Below are positions 33,399 to 42,463 of a stretch of 64,000 nt of DNA, in pieces. Made by a program: the position numbers and the translations under genes. Each line of letters opens with the position of its first letter. Within the stretch, counting starts at the first letter, position 1. Below the pieces are notes generated by a model that ran no database searches, had not been told where the DNA came from, and saw only the letters and a program-made list of their open reading frames with translations. Source of the stretch: Anabaena lutea FACHB-196. Lineage in GTDB: Bacteria > Cyanobacteriota > Cyanobacteriia > Cyanobacteriales > Nostocaceae. Location of the stretch: contig NZ_JACJST010000007.1 of the NCBI RefSeq assembly GCF_014698305.1, positions 124,001-188,000 on the forward strand, read 5' to 3'.

Positions 33399-34667
33399 AT
33401 GACAACTGAACTGTTGCAACAAGTAAGGGTAATCGACCCAGTTTCGGGAACTGATCAAATAGCTGATGTGTTAATTGCTGATGGTTATATCCAAGCAATA
33501 GCTCCACAAATTGCTGATATCAGTCCCGATACTGTTATTAGAGATTGTCGAGGGTTAGTTCTGGGTAATGGTTTAGTAGATTTATATAGCCATTCTGGTG
33601 AACCTGGTTTTGAAGAGAGAGAAACTTTGGTTTCTTTTTTGCAAGCTGCATCTGCTGGTGGTTTTACGAGAGTGACCGTTTTACCGGATACATTGCCCGC
33701 TATTGATAACCCGGCTTTGGTGGCTCAATTACAGAAGCAGATTAAGTTAGAGGAGGGTTTAGATTCTTCTCCCCAGCTTCAAGTTTGGGGTGCAATAACT
33801 CTCGATTTAGCTGGTAAGCAGTTGACGGAATTTGCCGATTTAGCTACTGCGGGAGTTGTGGGTTTTACGGATGGTAAACCTTGGGAAAATTTGGGACTGG
33901 TACGACGGGTGTTGGAATATCTCCAACCTTTTGGTAAACCTGTGGCGTTTTGGCCATGCGATCGCTATTTGTCAGCAAATGGGATGATGCGGGAAGGTGC
34001 GGAAGCTTTCCGTGTGGGTTTACCTCCTGTTCCAGCCAGTGCGGAAACAACTGCGATCGCAGCTTTGTTGGAATTAGTCGCCGCTATTCGTACCCCTGTA
34101 CACATTATGCGGGTTTCCACAGCGCGGAGTGTGGAACTGATTGCTACTGCAAAATTCCAAGGTTTACCAGTTACAGCCAGCACCACTTGGATGCACTTGT
34201 TACTTGATACTAGAGATATTAAGAGTTATCACACATCCTTGCATTTAGACCCACCTTTAGGAAATCCCAGTGATGTAGCGGCGTTGCGTGGGGGAGTGCG
34301 TGGAGGAGTCATAGATGCGATCGCTATTGATCATGCAGCTTACACCTACGAAGAAAAAGTCCAGGCATTTGCAGAATCACCACCGGGAGCAATTGGTTTA
34401 GAATTGGCATTACCTTTACTGTGGCAAAATCTCGTTGAAACTGGGGAATTTACAGCTTTAGAATTATGGCAGGTTTTGAGTAACAAGCCAGCGGCCTGTT
34501 TACAGCAAGAACTGAAAGCTATTAAATCTGGTGAAAAAGCCGAATTAACATTATTTGATCCTCAGCAAACCTGGAAAGTCAACAGAGAAAATCTGCATAC
34601 ACTATCTAATAATACACCTTGGTTTGGGCAAGAAATCAAAGGTCGCGTTTTACAAACGTGGTGCTGA
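33399..34667 (+). CDS. Dihydroorotase-like protein lacking zinc ligands
   Basis: A 422-residue member of the dihydroorotase branch of amidohydrolases, full length. The active-site signatures are altered throughout. The D-x-H-x-H motif is DLYSHSGEPG (residues 61-70), losing the first His and the substrate-binding Arg. The HxxHVS motif is HIMRVST. TPHHLLL is replaced by TTWMHLLLD, and the terminal DHAPH is DHAAY. All of these normally bind zinc or substrate, so catalysis as a dihydroorotase is unlikely. Inactive homologues are known to act as structural partners of aspartate transcarbamoylase. It is commonly annotated pyrC, but an active copy is probably elsewhere in the genome. Confidence 0.85.
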   Translation: MTTELLQQVRVIDPVSGTDQIADVLIADGYIQAIAPQIADISPDTVIRDCRGLVLGNGLVDLYSHSGEPGFEERETLVSFLQAASAGGFTRVTVLPDTLPAIDNPALVAQLQKQIKLEEGLDSSPQLQVWGAITLDLAGKQLTEFADLATAGVVGFTDGKPWENLGLVRRVLEYLQPFGKPVAFWPCDRYLSANGMMREGAEAFRVGLPPVPASAETTAIAALLELVAAIRTPVHIMRVSTARSVELIATAKFQGLPVTASTTWMHLLLDTRDIKSYHTSLHLDPPLGNPSDVAALRGGVRGGVIDAIAIDHAAYTYEEKVQAFAESPPGAIGLELALPLLWQNLVETGEFTALELWQVLSNKPAACLQQELKAIKSGEKAELTLFDPQQTWKVNRENLHTLSNNTPWFGQEIKGRVLQTWC

Positions 34668-34670
34668 GGT

Positions 34671-34752
34671 AATTCGTAATTCGTAATTCGTAATTCGTAA
34701 TTCGTAATAGTGCCTCCGGTTCCGTTAGGGATACGTAATTCGTAATTCGTAA
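34671..34752. repeat. Heptamer tandem repeat (GTAATTC)n, two blocks
   Basis: GTAATTC repeats in tandem from 34673 to about 34709, then, after a 29-bp spacer, resumes to about 34752. A second repeat phrase, CCATCTCCGCGTC, is doubled at 34811-34850. These are non-coding and separate convergent genes. Confidence 0.85.
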
Positions 34753-34861
34753 ACAGGGAACTCTTAACAGGGAATTCTTAACAGGGAATTCTTAATTTTC
34801 CTCGCGTCACCCCATCTCCGCGTCACCCCATCTCCGCGTCCCCGTCCCCTGCACCCTTGCC

Positions 34862-35485
34862 CTAAGTCAGTTCTAACCAACCTTGATAACCAGTGACAAT
34901 GCGATCGCCATCTTTGAGGACGTGAACTTCTATTTGATCGCTGGCCCAGCTAATTTGGTCTTTAAATTCAGGGTTGAAGATATGAACCTGTTGATTTCTA
35001 GAAGCAACAGGAGACGTAGGAGAATTAATTGCTTGAGATTGGATAAAAGGCCCGTCAATTAAAATATCTAATTCTGCTAACAATTCTTGGGAACCGGGAG
35101 GTGCAGATTCAGATTGTAGTTGCTTGAGGGTAAACCCGGTAAAAGACATCACATTTAATCCAGCGGCTTTCACCTGACGCGCTAAATTAGCTAATGCGGA
35201 TGCTTGCCAAAATGGTTCACCACCTGAAAAAGTTACACCTGTGTTATGGGGATTTTTGATAATATCTGCTGCCAAGGTATCAATCGCAACTAGCTGATTA
35301 ATCTCAAATGTCCAAGAGTCGGGATTAAAGCAACCAGCACACTCACGGGGACAACCTTGTACCCAAACCACAGCACGACTACCAGGTCCGTTGACTTCTG
35401 ACCTATCAACATAACCCATAATGTTGAGATAGCCAGCGGGAATTTCCTTGAGTGCTAATAATGGATCGGTTGACTTAGGTTCCAT
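34862..35485 (-). CDS. Radical SAM activating enzyme, NrdG/PFL-activase-like
   Basis: A 207-residue protein. The Fe-S cluster motif is CPRECAGCFNPDSW near residues 45-58 (C-x3-C-x2-C), and GVTFSGGEPFWQ near 92 is the SAM-binding GGE motif. This small architecture matches enzymes that activate glycyl radical enzymes, such as NrdG for the anaerobic ribonucleotide reductase. No glycyl radical enzyme is adjacent, so its target is unknown. The C-terminal ~50 residues, after the radical SAM core, are longer than in the smallest members. ATG 35485 fits the conserved opening YLNIMGYVDRSEVNGPG. Confidence 0.85.
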   Translation of the reverse strand: MEPKSTDPLLALKEIPAGYLNIMGYVDRSEVNGPGSRAVVWVQGCPRECAGCFNPDSWTFEINQLVAIDTLAADIIKNPHNTGVTFSGGEPFWQASALANLARQVKAAGLNVMSFTGFTLKQLQSESAPPGSQELLAELDILIDGPFIQSQAINSPTSPVASRNQQVHIFNPEFKDQISWASDQIEVHVLKDGDRIVTGYQGWLELT

Positions 35486-35671
35486 GTCTTAACTCCTTAA
35501 TTGCAGAATATAAGTAGTACAACGTGACGAAAATATAGCAGGGAAGAAAGAAAAGGTAGCAGAGGAAAAAATAGATATACTCAACACGGCTTAATTATTT
35601 GATTCCATAGGTAGGGGTTTGTAGGGGTTTTTCGTGATCTTGCAAAAGTCCATGTTCCAACCGTGTTTAGT

Positions 35672-35703
35672 ATAATTACGAATTACGAATTACGAATTAC
35701 GAA
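35672..35703. repeat. Heptamer repeat (GAATTAC)n overlapping the end of a gene
   Basis: More than four head-to-tail GAATTAC units. The downstream part is translated as the last codons and stop of the radical SAM gene on the minus strand (EFVIRNS, then TAA). Confidence 0.85.
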
Positions 35704-36519
35704 TTCTGACATTGGGGCGTAACGTACAGGAATTTTAGTAACATTATAAATTTTTTGAGCCAAAGCACTGAGTTCTTCAGCGCTGATACATTTGAGATTC
35801 TGACAGCTATAAGAGCGAGATTCGACAATCTCATCATCTCTGGATTCTAACTGATCAACTAAGATGCGGGAACGGGAAGGAATGTTAAGTTGAATTTCAT
35901 CAGGTTGGAGACGCTTAATCAAGTGTATGTAATGTGCTTGTATTTCTGCCGTCCAAGAAGACAAAATCATGGTTTGTATTGCCATACATCCCTGATATTC
36001 CTGTCTAAATTGTTCAATTCCCTTGAGGATATCTGGTAAATCAATCGTATCTAATGGCTGATTAATCTGCCGTAGTTGATTTGACGAAACTGCATCCAGT
36101 TTAACGGCAACAATATCCGCTAGTGCTAACGCGTCCCGAACTGATTGATCACCTAGCAAAGTGCTATTGGTTAATACTACTTTTGGTTGTTTGATAATTT
36201 TTTTTGTAGCTGCCAGAATTTCCCCTAAATTCAGCGCTAGGGTGGGTTCACCACTACCACTAATAGTGACTACATCTATTGGCACTTCTCTCCGTACAAA
36301 CCTTTGCAAATTAGAGATAATTTGGCTAGTAGGGACAAAAATTTGCCGTTGAGTTGTCTTTTGCTGAATATTCCCTAACTGACAATAGACACAGTTAAAA
36401 GAACAGGTAGATATGATCCCAATAGGATCGATACCCAGCGATCGCCCAAATCGCCAAGAATTTACCGGGCCATATACTGAGGGATATTCTAGTTTTTCCG
36501 GTATTGGCGATTGACTCAT
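35683..36519 (-). CDS. Radical SAM protein, COG0731-like
   Basis: A 278-residue radical SAM enzyme. The motif TCSFNCVYCQLG (C-x3-C-x2-C) is near residues 38-48, and ISGSGEPTL near 95 binds SAM. The opening VYGPVNSWRFGRSLGIDPI is typical of a group of uncharacterised archaeal and bacterial Fe-S proteins (COG0731-like). The substrate is unknown; it is not clearly a wybutosine enzyme because the flavodoxin part is missing. The last seven residues (EFVIRNS) and the stop are encoded within a heptamer repeat, so the native C-terminus has been replaced or extended. It is convergent with nothing and divergent from the gene at 36847. Confidence 0.83.
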   Translation of the reverse strand: MSQSPIPEKLEYPSVYGPVNSWRFGRSLGIDPIGIISTCSFNCVYCQLGNIQQKTTQRQIFVPTSQIISNLQRFVRREVPIDVVTISGSGEPTLALNLGEILAATKKIIKQPKVVLTNSTLLGDQSVRDALALADIVAVKLDAVSSNQLRQINQPLDTIDLPDILKGIEQFRQEYQGCMAIQTMILSSWTAEIQAHYIHLIKRLQPDEIQLNIPSRSRILVDQLESRDDEIVESRSYSCQNLKCISAEELSALAQKIYNVTKIPVRYAPMSEFVIRNS

Positions 36520-36846
36520 AACTACCTCATCACTTAAGCCTAGTCTGCAACCTTTTGAGATCAGCCCAATAGCTGAATTTATCTAAAATTTAGAGCTAGT
36601 TTGTGAGGAAGTCGTGAGGTAAGAGACTTGCAAATCAAAAAATTTTGGGATTTGTCCCGTCAAAACTGCATAAGCTTCAAAAGTCAAACGTGTAATTCAG
36701 CAAGAAGCCCAATAGTTAATGCTAATAGAAGTCATTCTTTTGTGCTGACACTAAAAAGCTAAAACTTGACCTGTGCATAAAAACCGCAGGATGAACGCGT
36801 AGATAAATAGAACAATTCAAATACATCAAATTAGGAAATAACTAAA
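36520..36846. other. Intergenic promoter region between divergent genes
   Basis: 327 bases between the radical SAM gene and the three-repeat protein, both transcribed outwards. An AGGA ribosome-binding sequence at 36833 precedes ATG 36847. I see no repeat, RNA gene or recognisable operator. Confidence 0.45.
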
Positions 36847-37560
36847 ATGACATCTCAAACTAACAAAACAGATTCTGCTAATGTATCGCCAGCAAATAAC
36901 AGCTTAAAGGGAAAAATAATGAAGAAACCTATGCTGATCAAAGCAACAATGGGCGCTTTCTTATTATTAGCAACGAGCATATTTAGCTTTACCAATACTA
37001 ATTCCAGCGAAGCACATACATCACAACTAAAGTATGGGCAAACATACAAGATCGTTAATGGTTACGATAATTGGCAAGGAGGTTACTTGGACACTAGAGG
37101 AAGAGACTGTTCTCAAAATCTGCTGTGTGTCTCCACAGCTAACAGCCCTAACAGAGATAATGGTAGCGGCACATGGAAAATACTCTCAAAAACTGGAAAA
37201 AAAGGAGCAGTTAAGTCCCTTGATGATGTTTATTTTCAGAATCAATATGCTCAAGGAAATGGTGGTTACTTAGATACGAGGGGAAGAGGCTGTTCTGAGA
37301 ATCTGCTGTGTGTATCCACAGCCAACAGCCCTAACAGAGATAGTGGTAGCGGCACATGGAAAATAATTCCTAAATTCAAGTCTTCAGGTTCCATAAGTGA
37401 AGATCAACCTGTTCATATTTTGAATGGTTACGGTAATTGGCAAGGAGGTTACTTAGATACGAGGGGAAGAAGCTGTTCTGAGAATCTGCTGTGTGTCTCA
37501 ACTGCTGCCGGTTCTGATAGAGATAGTGATAGTGGAACCTGGAAATTTGTTAAACAGTAA
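36847..37560 (+). CDS. Secreted protein with three tandem ~55-residue repeats
   Basis: A protein of 237 residues from ATG 36847, or 213 from ATG 36919 (MKKPMLIKATMG); both have plausible ribosome binding sites, and the second puts the signal peptide (GAFLLLATSIFSFTNTN) at the N-terminus. The mature part is three copies of a unit built around GGYLDTRGR-C, NLLCVSTA, RD and GSGTWKI/F. Each unit has two conserved Cys about eight residues apart, so a disulfide per repeat is likely. Threefold repetition with a GTW ending suggests a beta-trefoil, and hence possibly a carbohydrate-binding (lectin) role. That is inference: the family is not one I recognise. Confidence 0.75.
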   Translation: MTSQTNKTDSANVSPANNSLKGKIMKKPMLIKATMGAFLLLATSIFSFTNTNSSEAHTSQLKYGQTYKIVNGYDNWQGGYLDTRGRDCSQNLLCVSTANSPNRDNGSGTWKILSKTGKKGAVKSLDDVYFQNQYAQGNGGYLDTRGRGCSENLLCVSTANSPNRDSGSGTWKIIPKFKSSGSISEDQPVHILNGYGNWQGGYLDTRGRSCSENLLCVSTAAGSDRDSDSGTWKFVKQ

Positions 37561-37582
37561 ATGTATCGGCTCAACATACACA

Positions 37583-37612
37583 AAAACCCTCGGCAATGAT
37601 TGCTGGGGTTTT
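37583..37612 (+). terminator. Rho-independent terminator-like hairpin
   Basis: AAAACCC-T-CGGCAA pairs with TTGCTG-G-GGGTTTT across a short TGA loop, and a T-containing tract follows. It lies 23 bases after the stop of the three-repeat protein gene. Confidence 0.7.
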
Positions 37613-37622
37613 AATTTACACT

Positions 37623-37674
37623 TTTTTTCAAAGGCGACATCCGGATTTGAGCCGGGGGTGAAGGTTTTGCAGAC
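37623..37674 (-). other. Partial tRNA-Cys copy, probable distal attachment site of the hsd island
   Basis: This 52-bp segment matches 45920-45971 at 50 of 52 positions (differences at 37640 and 37651). It covers the 3' part of the tRNA-Cys gene, from the anticodon loop through the T arm to the acceptor 3' strand, plus ten bases of trailer. The 5' half of the tRNA is absent, so it is not a gene. Same orientation and position downstream of the intact tRNA are what island integration at a tRNA 3' end leaves behind. Confidence 0.85.
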
Positions 37675-37939
37675 TTTTTAAAAGTATTATTTTATAGGTA
37701 TTTTCAGACTTTTAGTTAAAAATTACCCCAATTTGTTAGTAAAAGCCTCGGTTTACACTATGTGGTAGCTCAAACAAGATAAATAGGATAAAAACGGGCA
37801 AAAAATTTTAAGCTTACTTCGCTAATTTGTGCTTTTAGTTCTTAGAGAAAATACTTATTATATTTCTTATAGCAATAGCTTTAGTATATTGTCAATTTTT
37901 ACAAAAATGACATAGTGATAAATAAACTGAATTGACTCC

Positions 37940-40903
37940 TCAATAATACTGCCTGATATAACCATAAGCCTTGTCAAAAAGATCCTTATCTTGGTGCAAC
38001 TTATATTTAAACAAAGTCTTTCGTAAAGCCTGTTTTACTTCCCTCTCACCTGCGCTGGTTTTCTGCCATCCTGGGAAGCGTACTAATCTGACTATTTCAT
38101 CAATATCATTAACAATTCGTTCCACCATTTTTGGTGTTTGCTCATTGCGAACTTCTAAAAATAGTTCGGTTAAAGCTGCTTTACCTCTATCTTCTTCTAC
38201 CTCTGCTGGAGTATCTTTTTCTGTTTGTAGCAAATCACGAGCTAAATCAAGTAAATCTTTCAGGAAGGCTACACTGTGAATTTGTCCTTGTTCATGGCGT
38301 TCTTTCAGGGCTTCTAGGCGTTCTGATAAGGCTCGGAAACGGGGATTATTAATGTGTTGGCGTAGTCTTGTAGCAACTTTGATTTCTATTTCCTTGGCTT
38401 TCTTTCTGGGGTCTGAAGAATTTAAAACTACTTCTAATAATTCCGCATCTAAAATAATTTCTTCTAAATCATCACGTACTGCTTCTACTCGTACATTTTC
38501 ATGGATTAACTCAATGGTTTTTGCTCCAAGAGCGTGCCATAAAAGTTTACCCATGCCTGTTGTTGGTTGAACAGAAATATAAACTTGAGATAGCCATTTA
38601 TAATCTGTTTGGTAATTAATGAGGATGGGATCTGGTGATATAGCTTCCCATAATTTAGTTAGGTTGTTGTAATCAGCAGCAAAGTTATCACGTACATTAT
38701 TATTAGGCAAACAATCCTGAGCAGCAATTAATCCTTCATATCCACTCAGGTTTCTATCTACTCCTGGGAAATAAGCCAAACATTTTTGTACTGCTCCGGG
38801 AAGTTCATTTTTTAAAATATTAATTCCAGAAACAACTTGTTGAAAACCTTGTTCATCAAAGTCTAATGCTTGGGCTACATCATCAAATACACCCAGATAA
38901 TCTACTACTAAACCATGAGTTTTTGTGTTACCATAATTTCGATTAGTGCGACAAATAGCTTGGAGTAAGGTATGAGTTTTTAAAGGTTTATCCAAATACA
39001 TCGCTTGGAGAATAGGCGCGTCAAATCCTGTAAGTAATTTGGCAGTGACGATGAGAATTTTTAGAGGATCTTTGGCATCACGATATCTATCTAATAATTT
39101 TTCTTCTTGATCACGAGTGCGGTAATAGGGTTTCAATCTCTCATCTTTCCCTGTGGCAGAAATAACTATTTCACTGGCTTCTGGGGGTAAGTGTTTATCT
39201 AATTCTGCTTTATACAATAAACAGCATTCTTGATCGTAGGTAACAACCATACCTTTAAAGCCATTGGGAGCTACTTTCTGTTGGTAATGTTGGGCTATGT
39301 CGGCACAAATATTAGTAATCCTGTCTGGAACTTTCACCAGTACAGCCATTTTAGAAACTGCTTTGGTGAGAGTTTCTCGATCTAATTCTGATAGTTCACC
39401 TGTTAATTCTGAGTATGCTTGGTCTATGGCATCTTTGTCTATATGCAGTTCTACTAAACGGGGTTCAAAATGCAGAGGTAGTGTAGCCCCATCACGGATA
39501 GATTCTTCAAAACCATAGCGACTCATATAGCCACGTTCGTCTTCTTCTGCACCAAACGCATAGAAGGTGTTTCTATCTCTTTGGTTGATGGGTGTACCTG
39601 TAAAACCAAATAGGAAAGCCTGTGGTAATGCTGCTCGCATTTTCATCCCTAAATCGCCTTCTTGGGTGCGATGGGCTTCATCTACTAGGACAATAATATT
39701 TTCACGGGAGTTAAGAACTCCTTTTGCTTCCCCAAATCTAAAAATAGTAGTAATAATAATTTTGCGGGTGTCTTGTTTGAGGAGTTTTTCTAACTCATCA
39801 CAGGTTTCCGCTTTGACTAAGTTGGGAATATCAGAAGCGTGAAAAGTCGAGCTAATTTGAGCATCTAAATCAAGGCGATCTACTACGATGATGACAGTAG
39901 GGTTTCGTAGTTGCGATCGCATCCGCATTTTTTGAGCAGCGAATACCATTAACAGGGATTTACCTGAGCCTTGGAAATGCCAAATTAAGCCTTTTTTGGG
40001 TCTACCTGCCACTACACGCTCAACTATCTTGTTTACAGCTTCGTATTGTTGATAGCGACAAATGATTTTGATCCGGCGTTTTTTCTTATCAGTGGCAAAT
40101 AAGGTGAAATAATTCAGGATATCTAAAATAACTGCGGGACTATGTAGGGAAGCGATCGCATCTTTGAGGGCTGCTAAACTGGTAAGAGGTGTATTGTCAT
40201 CTGTTCGCCAAGGTCCCCACAGGTCTACCGGCATACGGATTGAACCATAGCGTAATTCTTTGCCTTCTGTAGCTACACTGAAGACGTTACAAGCAAACAA
40301 TTCTGGGACGTTTTTTTCATAGTCGTCATGTACTTGTAATGCCCCATCTACCCAAGTTACTGCTTGTCTGACGGGGGTTTTAGCTTCAATAACAACGAGT
40401 GGAAAACCATTAACTAACAGCACTAAATCGGCTCGACGTTCTTCTGTACCAGCGCGGTAGGTGTATTGGGTGGTGAGGATGTATTGATTATTTTCTAGGT
40501 TGTCAAAGTCTATGAGGCGGACTGTGGTATGTTCGTGGTTGATACCAAAGGGCATAGTGCGATCGCCCCGTAACCAGATGGTAAACTCTTCGTTAGCCCG
40601 GATGAGTCCATCACTGCGGACTGATAGCACTATTGCCCGTAAGCGGTAGAGGACTTCTTCTGCTAGGTTAGGGTTGGCGGTGATTTCTGGGTTGAGGCGA
40701 ATTAAAGCATCGCGGACAAAGCTTTCAACGAAGACTTCTTGAGGTTGACGGGGGATGTGTTCTGAGGGGAGGTAGTTCCAACCAACACCGTTAATTTTTC
40801 TGTTTGTGCGTGATAAGCCAGGTTGAGGTGGTGCGGTTTGGCTGATTTTACCGCAGAGGATATCACGGACCAAGGCTTCGACGGTGTTAGCTTCGTTGAA
40901 CAT
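37940..40903 (-). CDS. hsdR: Type I restriction enzyme R subunit (HsdR)
   Basis: A 987-residue HsdR starting at ATG 40903 (MFNEANTVEALVRDIL); the frame is open upstream into hsdS but that is not family sequence. The N-terminal nuclease is RADLVLLVNGFPLVVIEAKTP (D...E-x-K, near residues 158-176). The translocase has Walker A HFQGSGKSLL near 310, the DEAD-type box LVDEAHRTQ near 410 and the later LLTGFDAPILQAMYLDKPL and QAICRTNR motifs. It moves DNA and cuts it far from the recognition site. hsdS ends four bases upstream, so it is the last gene of the operon. It looks complete. Confidence 0.95.
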   Translation of the reverse strand: MFNEANTVEALVRDILCGKISQTAPPQPGLSRTNRKINGVGWNYLPSEHIPRQPQEVFVESFVRDALIRLNPEITANPNLAEEVLYRLRAIVLSVRSDGLIRANEEFTIWLRGDRTMPFGINHEHTTVRLIDFDNLENNQYILTTQYTYRAGTEERRADLVLLVNGFPLVVIEAKTPVRQAVTWVDGALQVHDDYEKNVPELFACNVFSVATEGKELRYGSIRMPVDLWGPWRTDDNTPLTSLAALKDAIASLHSPAVILDILNYFTLFATDKKKRRIKIICRYQQYEAVNKIVERVVAGRPKKGLIWHFQGSGKSLLMVFAAQKMRMRSQLRNPTVIIVVDRLDLDAQISSTFHASDIPNLVKAETCDELEKLLKQDTRKIIITTIFRFGEAKGVLNSRENIIVLVDEAHRTQEGDLGMKMRAALPQAFLFGFTGTPINQRDRNTFYAFGAEEDERGYMSRYGFEESIRDGATLPLHFEPRLVELHIDKDAIDQAYSELTGELSELDRETLTKAVSKMAVLVKVPDRITNICADIAQHYQQKVAPNGFKGMVVTYDQECCLLYKAELDKHLPPEASEIVISATGKDERLKPYYRTRDQEEKLLDRYRDAKDPLKILIVTAKLLTGFDAPILQAMYLDKPLKTHTLLQAICRTNRNYGNTKTHGLVVDYLGVFDDVAQALDFDEQGFQQVVSGINILKNELPGAVQKCLAYFPGVDRNLSGYEGLIAAQDCLPNNNVRDNFAADYNNLTKLWEAISPDPILINYQTDYKWLSQVYISVQPTTGMGKLLWHALGAKTIELIHENVRVEAVRDDLEEIILDAELLEVVLNSSDPRKKAKEIEIKVATRLRQHINNPRFRALSERLEALKERHEQGQIHSVAFLKDLLDLARDLLQTEKDTPAEVEEDRGKAALTELFLEVRNEQTPKMVERIVNDIDEIVRLVRFPGWQKTSAGEREVKQALRKTLFKYKLHQDKDLFDKAYGYIRQYY

Positions 40904-40907
40904 ACTA

Positions 40908-42083
40908 TTATTCTTTCTCCAAAAATAATTTTTGCAGAGCAGACCGATATAAAGCTTTGTTTTGCTCATATCGCAAGGTCAATTTGTTAATTGTTTGAGA
41001 TATTAAGTCATACTCAGTGATAAAAGACCTTTGCTCTTCTATTGGTGGTAATGGAAATTTAAGATCCTTAAATGAGCCAACATTAAAATGTTGCTGTGCC
41101 GTACCAGCTATTCCTTTGGCAATTTGTTTTCGTCCAAAAGGAGAATTTATAACAGCAGCAAGGTATGTTGGCAAGAGACAAGATTTTGGTCTTGCAATAA
41201 TCAGATCAATACAGTTAAGTAAACCTAACCCTTCTGGAATAACAGCAGCATCACCTGGCCTACCAGTTCTTACAATTACAACATCACCAGAAATAAGTTG
41301 TGATTTCTCATGTATGGAGTGACCTTCAAGACTTATATAAACTAAATCATTAAAATTCATTTTGTGTGGCTGTACATTAATCGAGCGTAATGCAGGTACA
41401 CCATTTGGAGGATCAACATACCACTTAGCAGGCTTAACAACAATGCCGACAGTCAAGTGTTCTAACACTTCAGTTGCCCGTGCTATTGGGGACATTTTAG
41501 ATATTTTTTCTAGTCGATTTTTTAACCAAGCATTTTCTAGCGTATATCCTGTAATAACTGTATTGTCATAGGCTTGAAGGTTTTCTCTTAAAGAAACTGC
41601 CACTTTTAAAAGCTTTTCTTGATCCTTCAATGGCGGCAAAGCAAATTCTTCTTTAGCAAGCGTTTTCCAATTAATAGTAGGTGATAATGAACCAACCGAA
41701 ATTGCTTTTGCACGTTCCATAAAAACGTCACTTTGCATAAAGAACGGCAAAAATTCTGGAAGAATGACTTCTGGTTTAGCACGAAGCACTAAAGCATGAG
41801 CAGAACAAATACCATCAAAATCAGCTACCGCAACTTTACGCTGATAAACACGACGACGACCAAAAATAATATCTCCTTTACGGAAACATAATTTAGTCGC
41901 TTCAACATCAGATGGAGAACCCCAACGTCGAATTTTTAAGGAATCAGAGTCAAGGTGTTCTAAACCAACATAATATTCAGTTTCAGCTTTACTTGGATCA
42001 TTAATGCGGTCATTAACGTTAGTTGCTATCTGATCAAATCGCCAAATTTGCCACCCTGGTTTTAATGTATCGGCTTGTATCAT
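40908..42083 (-). CDS. hsdS: Type I restriction specificity subunit (HsdS)
   Basis: A 391-residue specificity subunit with two target-recognition halves. The first begins WQIWRFDQIATNVNDRI and ends in the conserved helix PPLKDQEKLLKVAV near residue 160. The second contains GIVVKPAKWYVDPPNGVPALRSINV and ends PPIEEQRSFITEYDLISQTINKL, the second coiled-coil spacer. These read two halves of a split DNA target, which cannot be predicted by eye. It is followed directly by hsdR and preceded by the HigA-like gene. Confidence 0.93.
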   Translation of the reverse strand: MIQADTLKPGWQIWRFDQIATNVNDRINDPSKAETEYYVGLEHLDSDSLKIRRWGSPSDVEATKLCFRKGDIIFGRRRVYQRKVAVADFDGICSAHALVLRAKPEVILPEFLPFFMQSDVFMERAKAISVGSLSPTINWKTLAKEEFALPPLKDQEKLLKVAVSLRENLQAYDNTVITGYTLENAWLKNRLEKISKMSPIARATEVLEHLTVGIVVKPAKWYVDPPNGVPALRSINVQPHKMNFNDLVYISLEGHSIHEKSQLISGDVVIVRTGRPGDAAVIPEGLGLLNCIDLIIARPKSCLLPTYLAAVINSPFGRKQIAKGIAGTAQQHFNVGSFKDLKFPLPPIEEQRSFITEYDLISQTINKLTLRYEQNKALYRSALQKLFLEKE

Positions 42084-42121
42084 CTTGTACTTAATATACC
42101 CTTAGAAATTTTAAATTAACT

Positions 42122-42418
42122 CTACTTTTGATTAACATTATTTTTTTGTAACCGCGGCAAACCTGCCTGATATTGAGCCTCATGACGAAGCCAAAAATCT
42201 GCTGTAAATCCTATCACCTGTTCTAGTTTGATCGCTATTTCTTCATTAATAGAAACTTCACCCTTGATCAGCAAATTTACAAATTCACTGCTATAACCAA
42301 CAGCTTCTATTAATTGTTCTACTGTTAAATTACGTTCTTCTAATATGTCAGCAATAGTATCACCCGGAGGAGAAACCCAATCTGGAGTAAAAGGTCGGTT
42401 TGTTTTAGTCATAGTCAT
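42122..42418 (-). CDS. HigA-family HTH antitoxin inside the hsd operon
   Basis: A 98-residue XRE-type protein. The opening PDWVSPPGDTIADILEERNLTVEQLIEAVGYSSEFVNLLIKG and IGFTADFWLRHEAQYQ are the HigA antitoxin pattern. No HigB toxin gene is adjacent, so it is an orphan. It lies 38 bases before hsdS and after hsdM2. Such regulators in restriction operons may control the balance of methylase and nuclease, but that role is inferred. The start may be ATG 42418 or the in-frame ATG 42412. Confidence 0.82.
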   Translation of the reverse strand: MTMTKTNRPFTPDWVSPPGDTIADILEERNLTVEQLIEAVGYSSEFVNLLIKGEVSINEEIAIKLEQVIGFTADFWLRHEAQYQAGLPRLQKNNVNQK

Positions 42419-42463
42419 CTTGAATTAAAATAATATAAATCGGCATCTCTATTAATTAACTTC

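Noticed and set aside
34862-35485. 7-carboxy-7-deazaguanine synthase (QueE)
   Set aside because: The cluster motif is C-x3-C-x2-C with small-activase surroundings (CPRECAGC), and no queuosine genes are nearby.
37633-37674. Second tRNA-Cys gene
   Set aside because: Only the 3' part of the tRNA is present; the D arm and 5' acceptor strand are missing.
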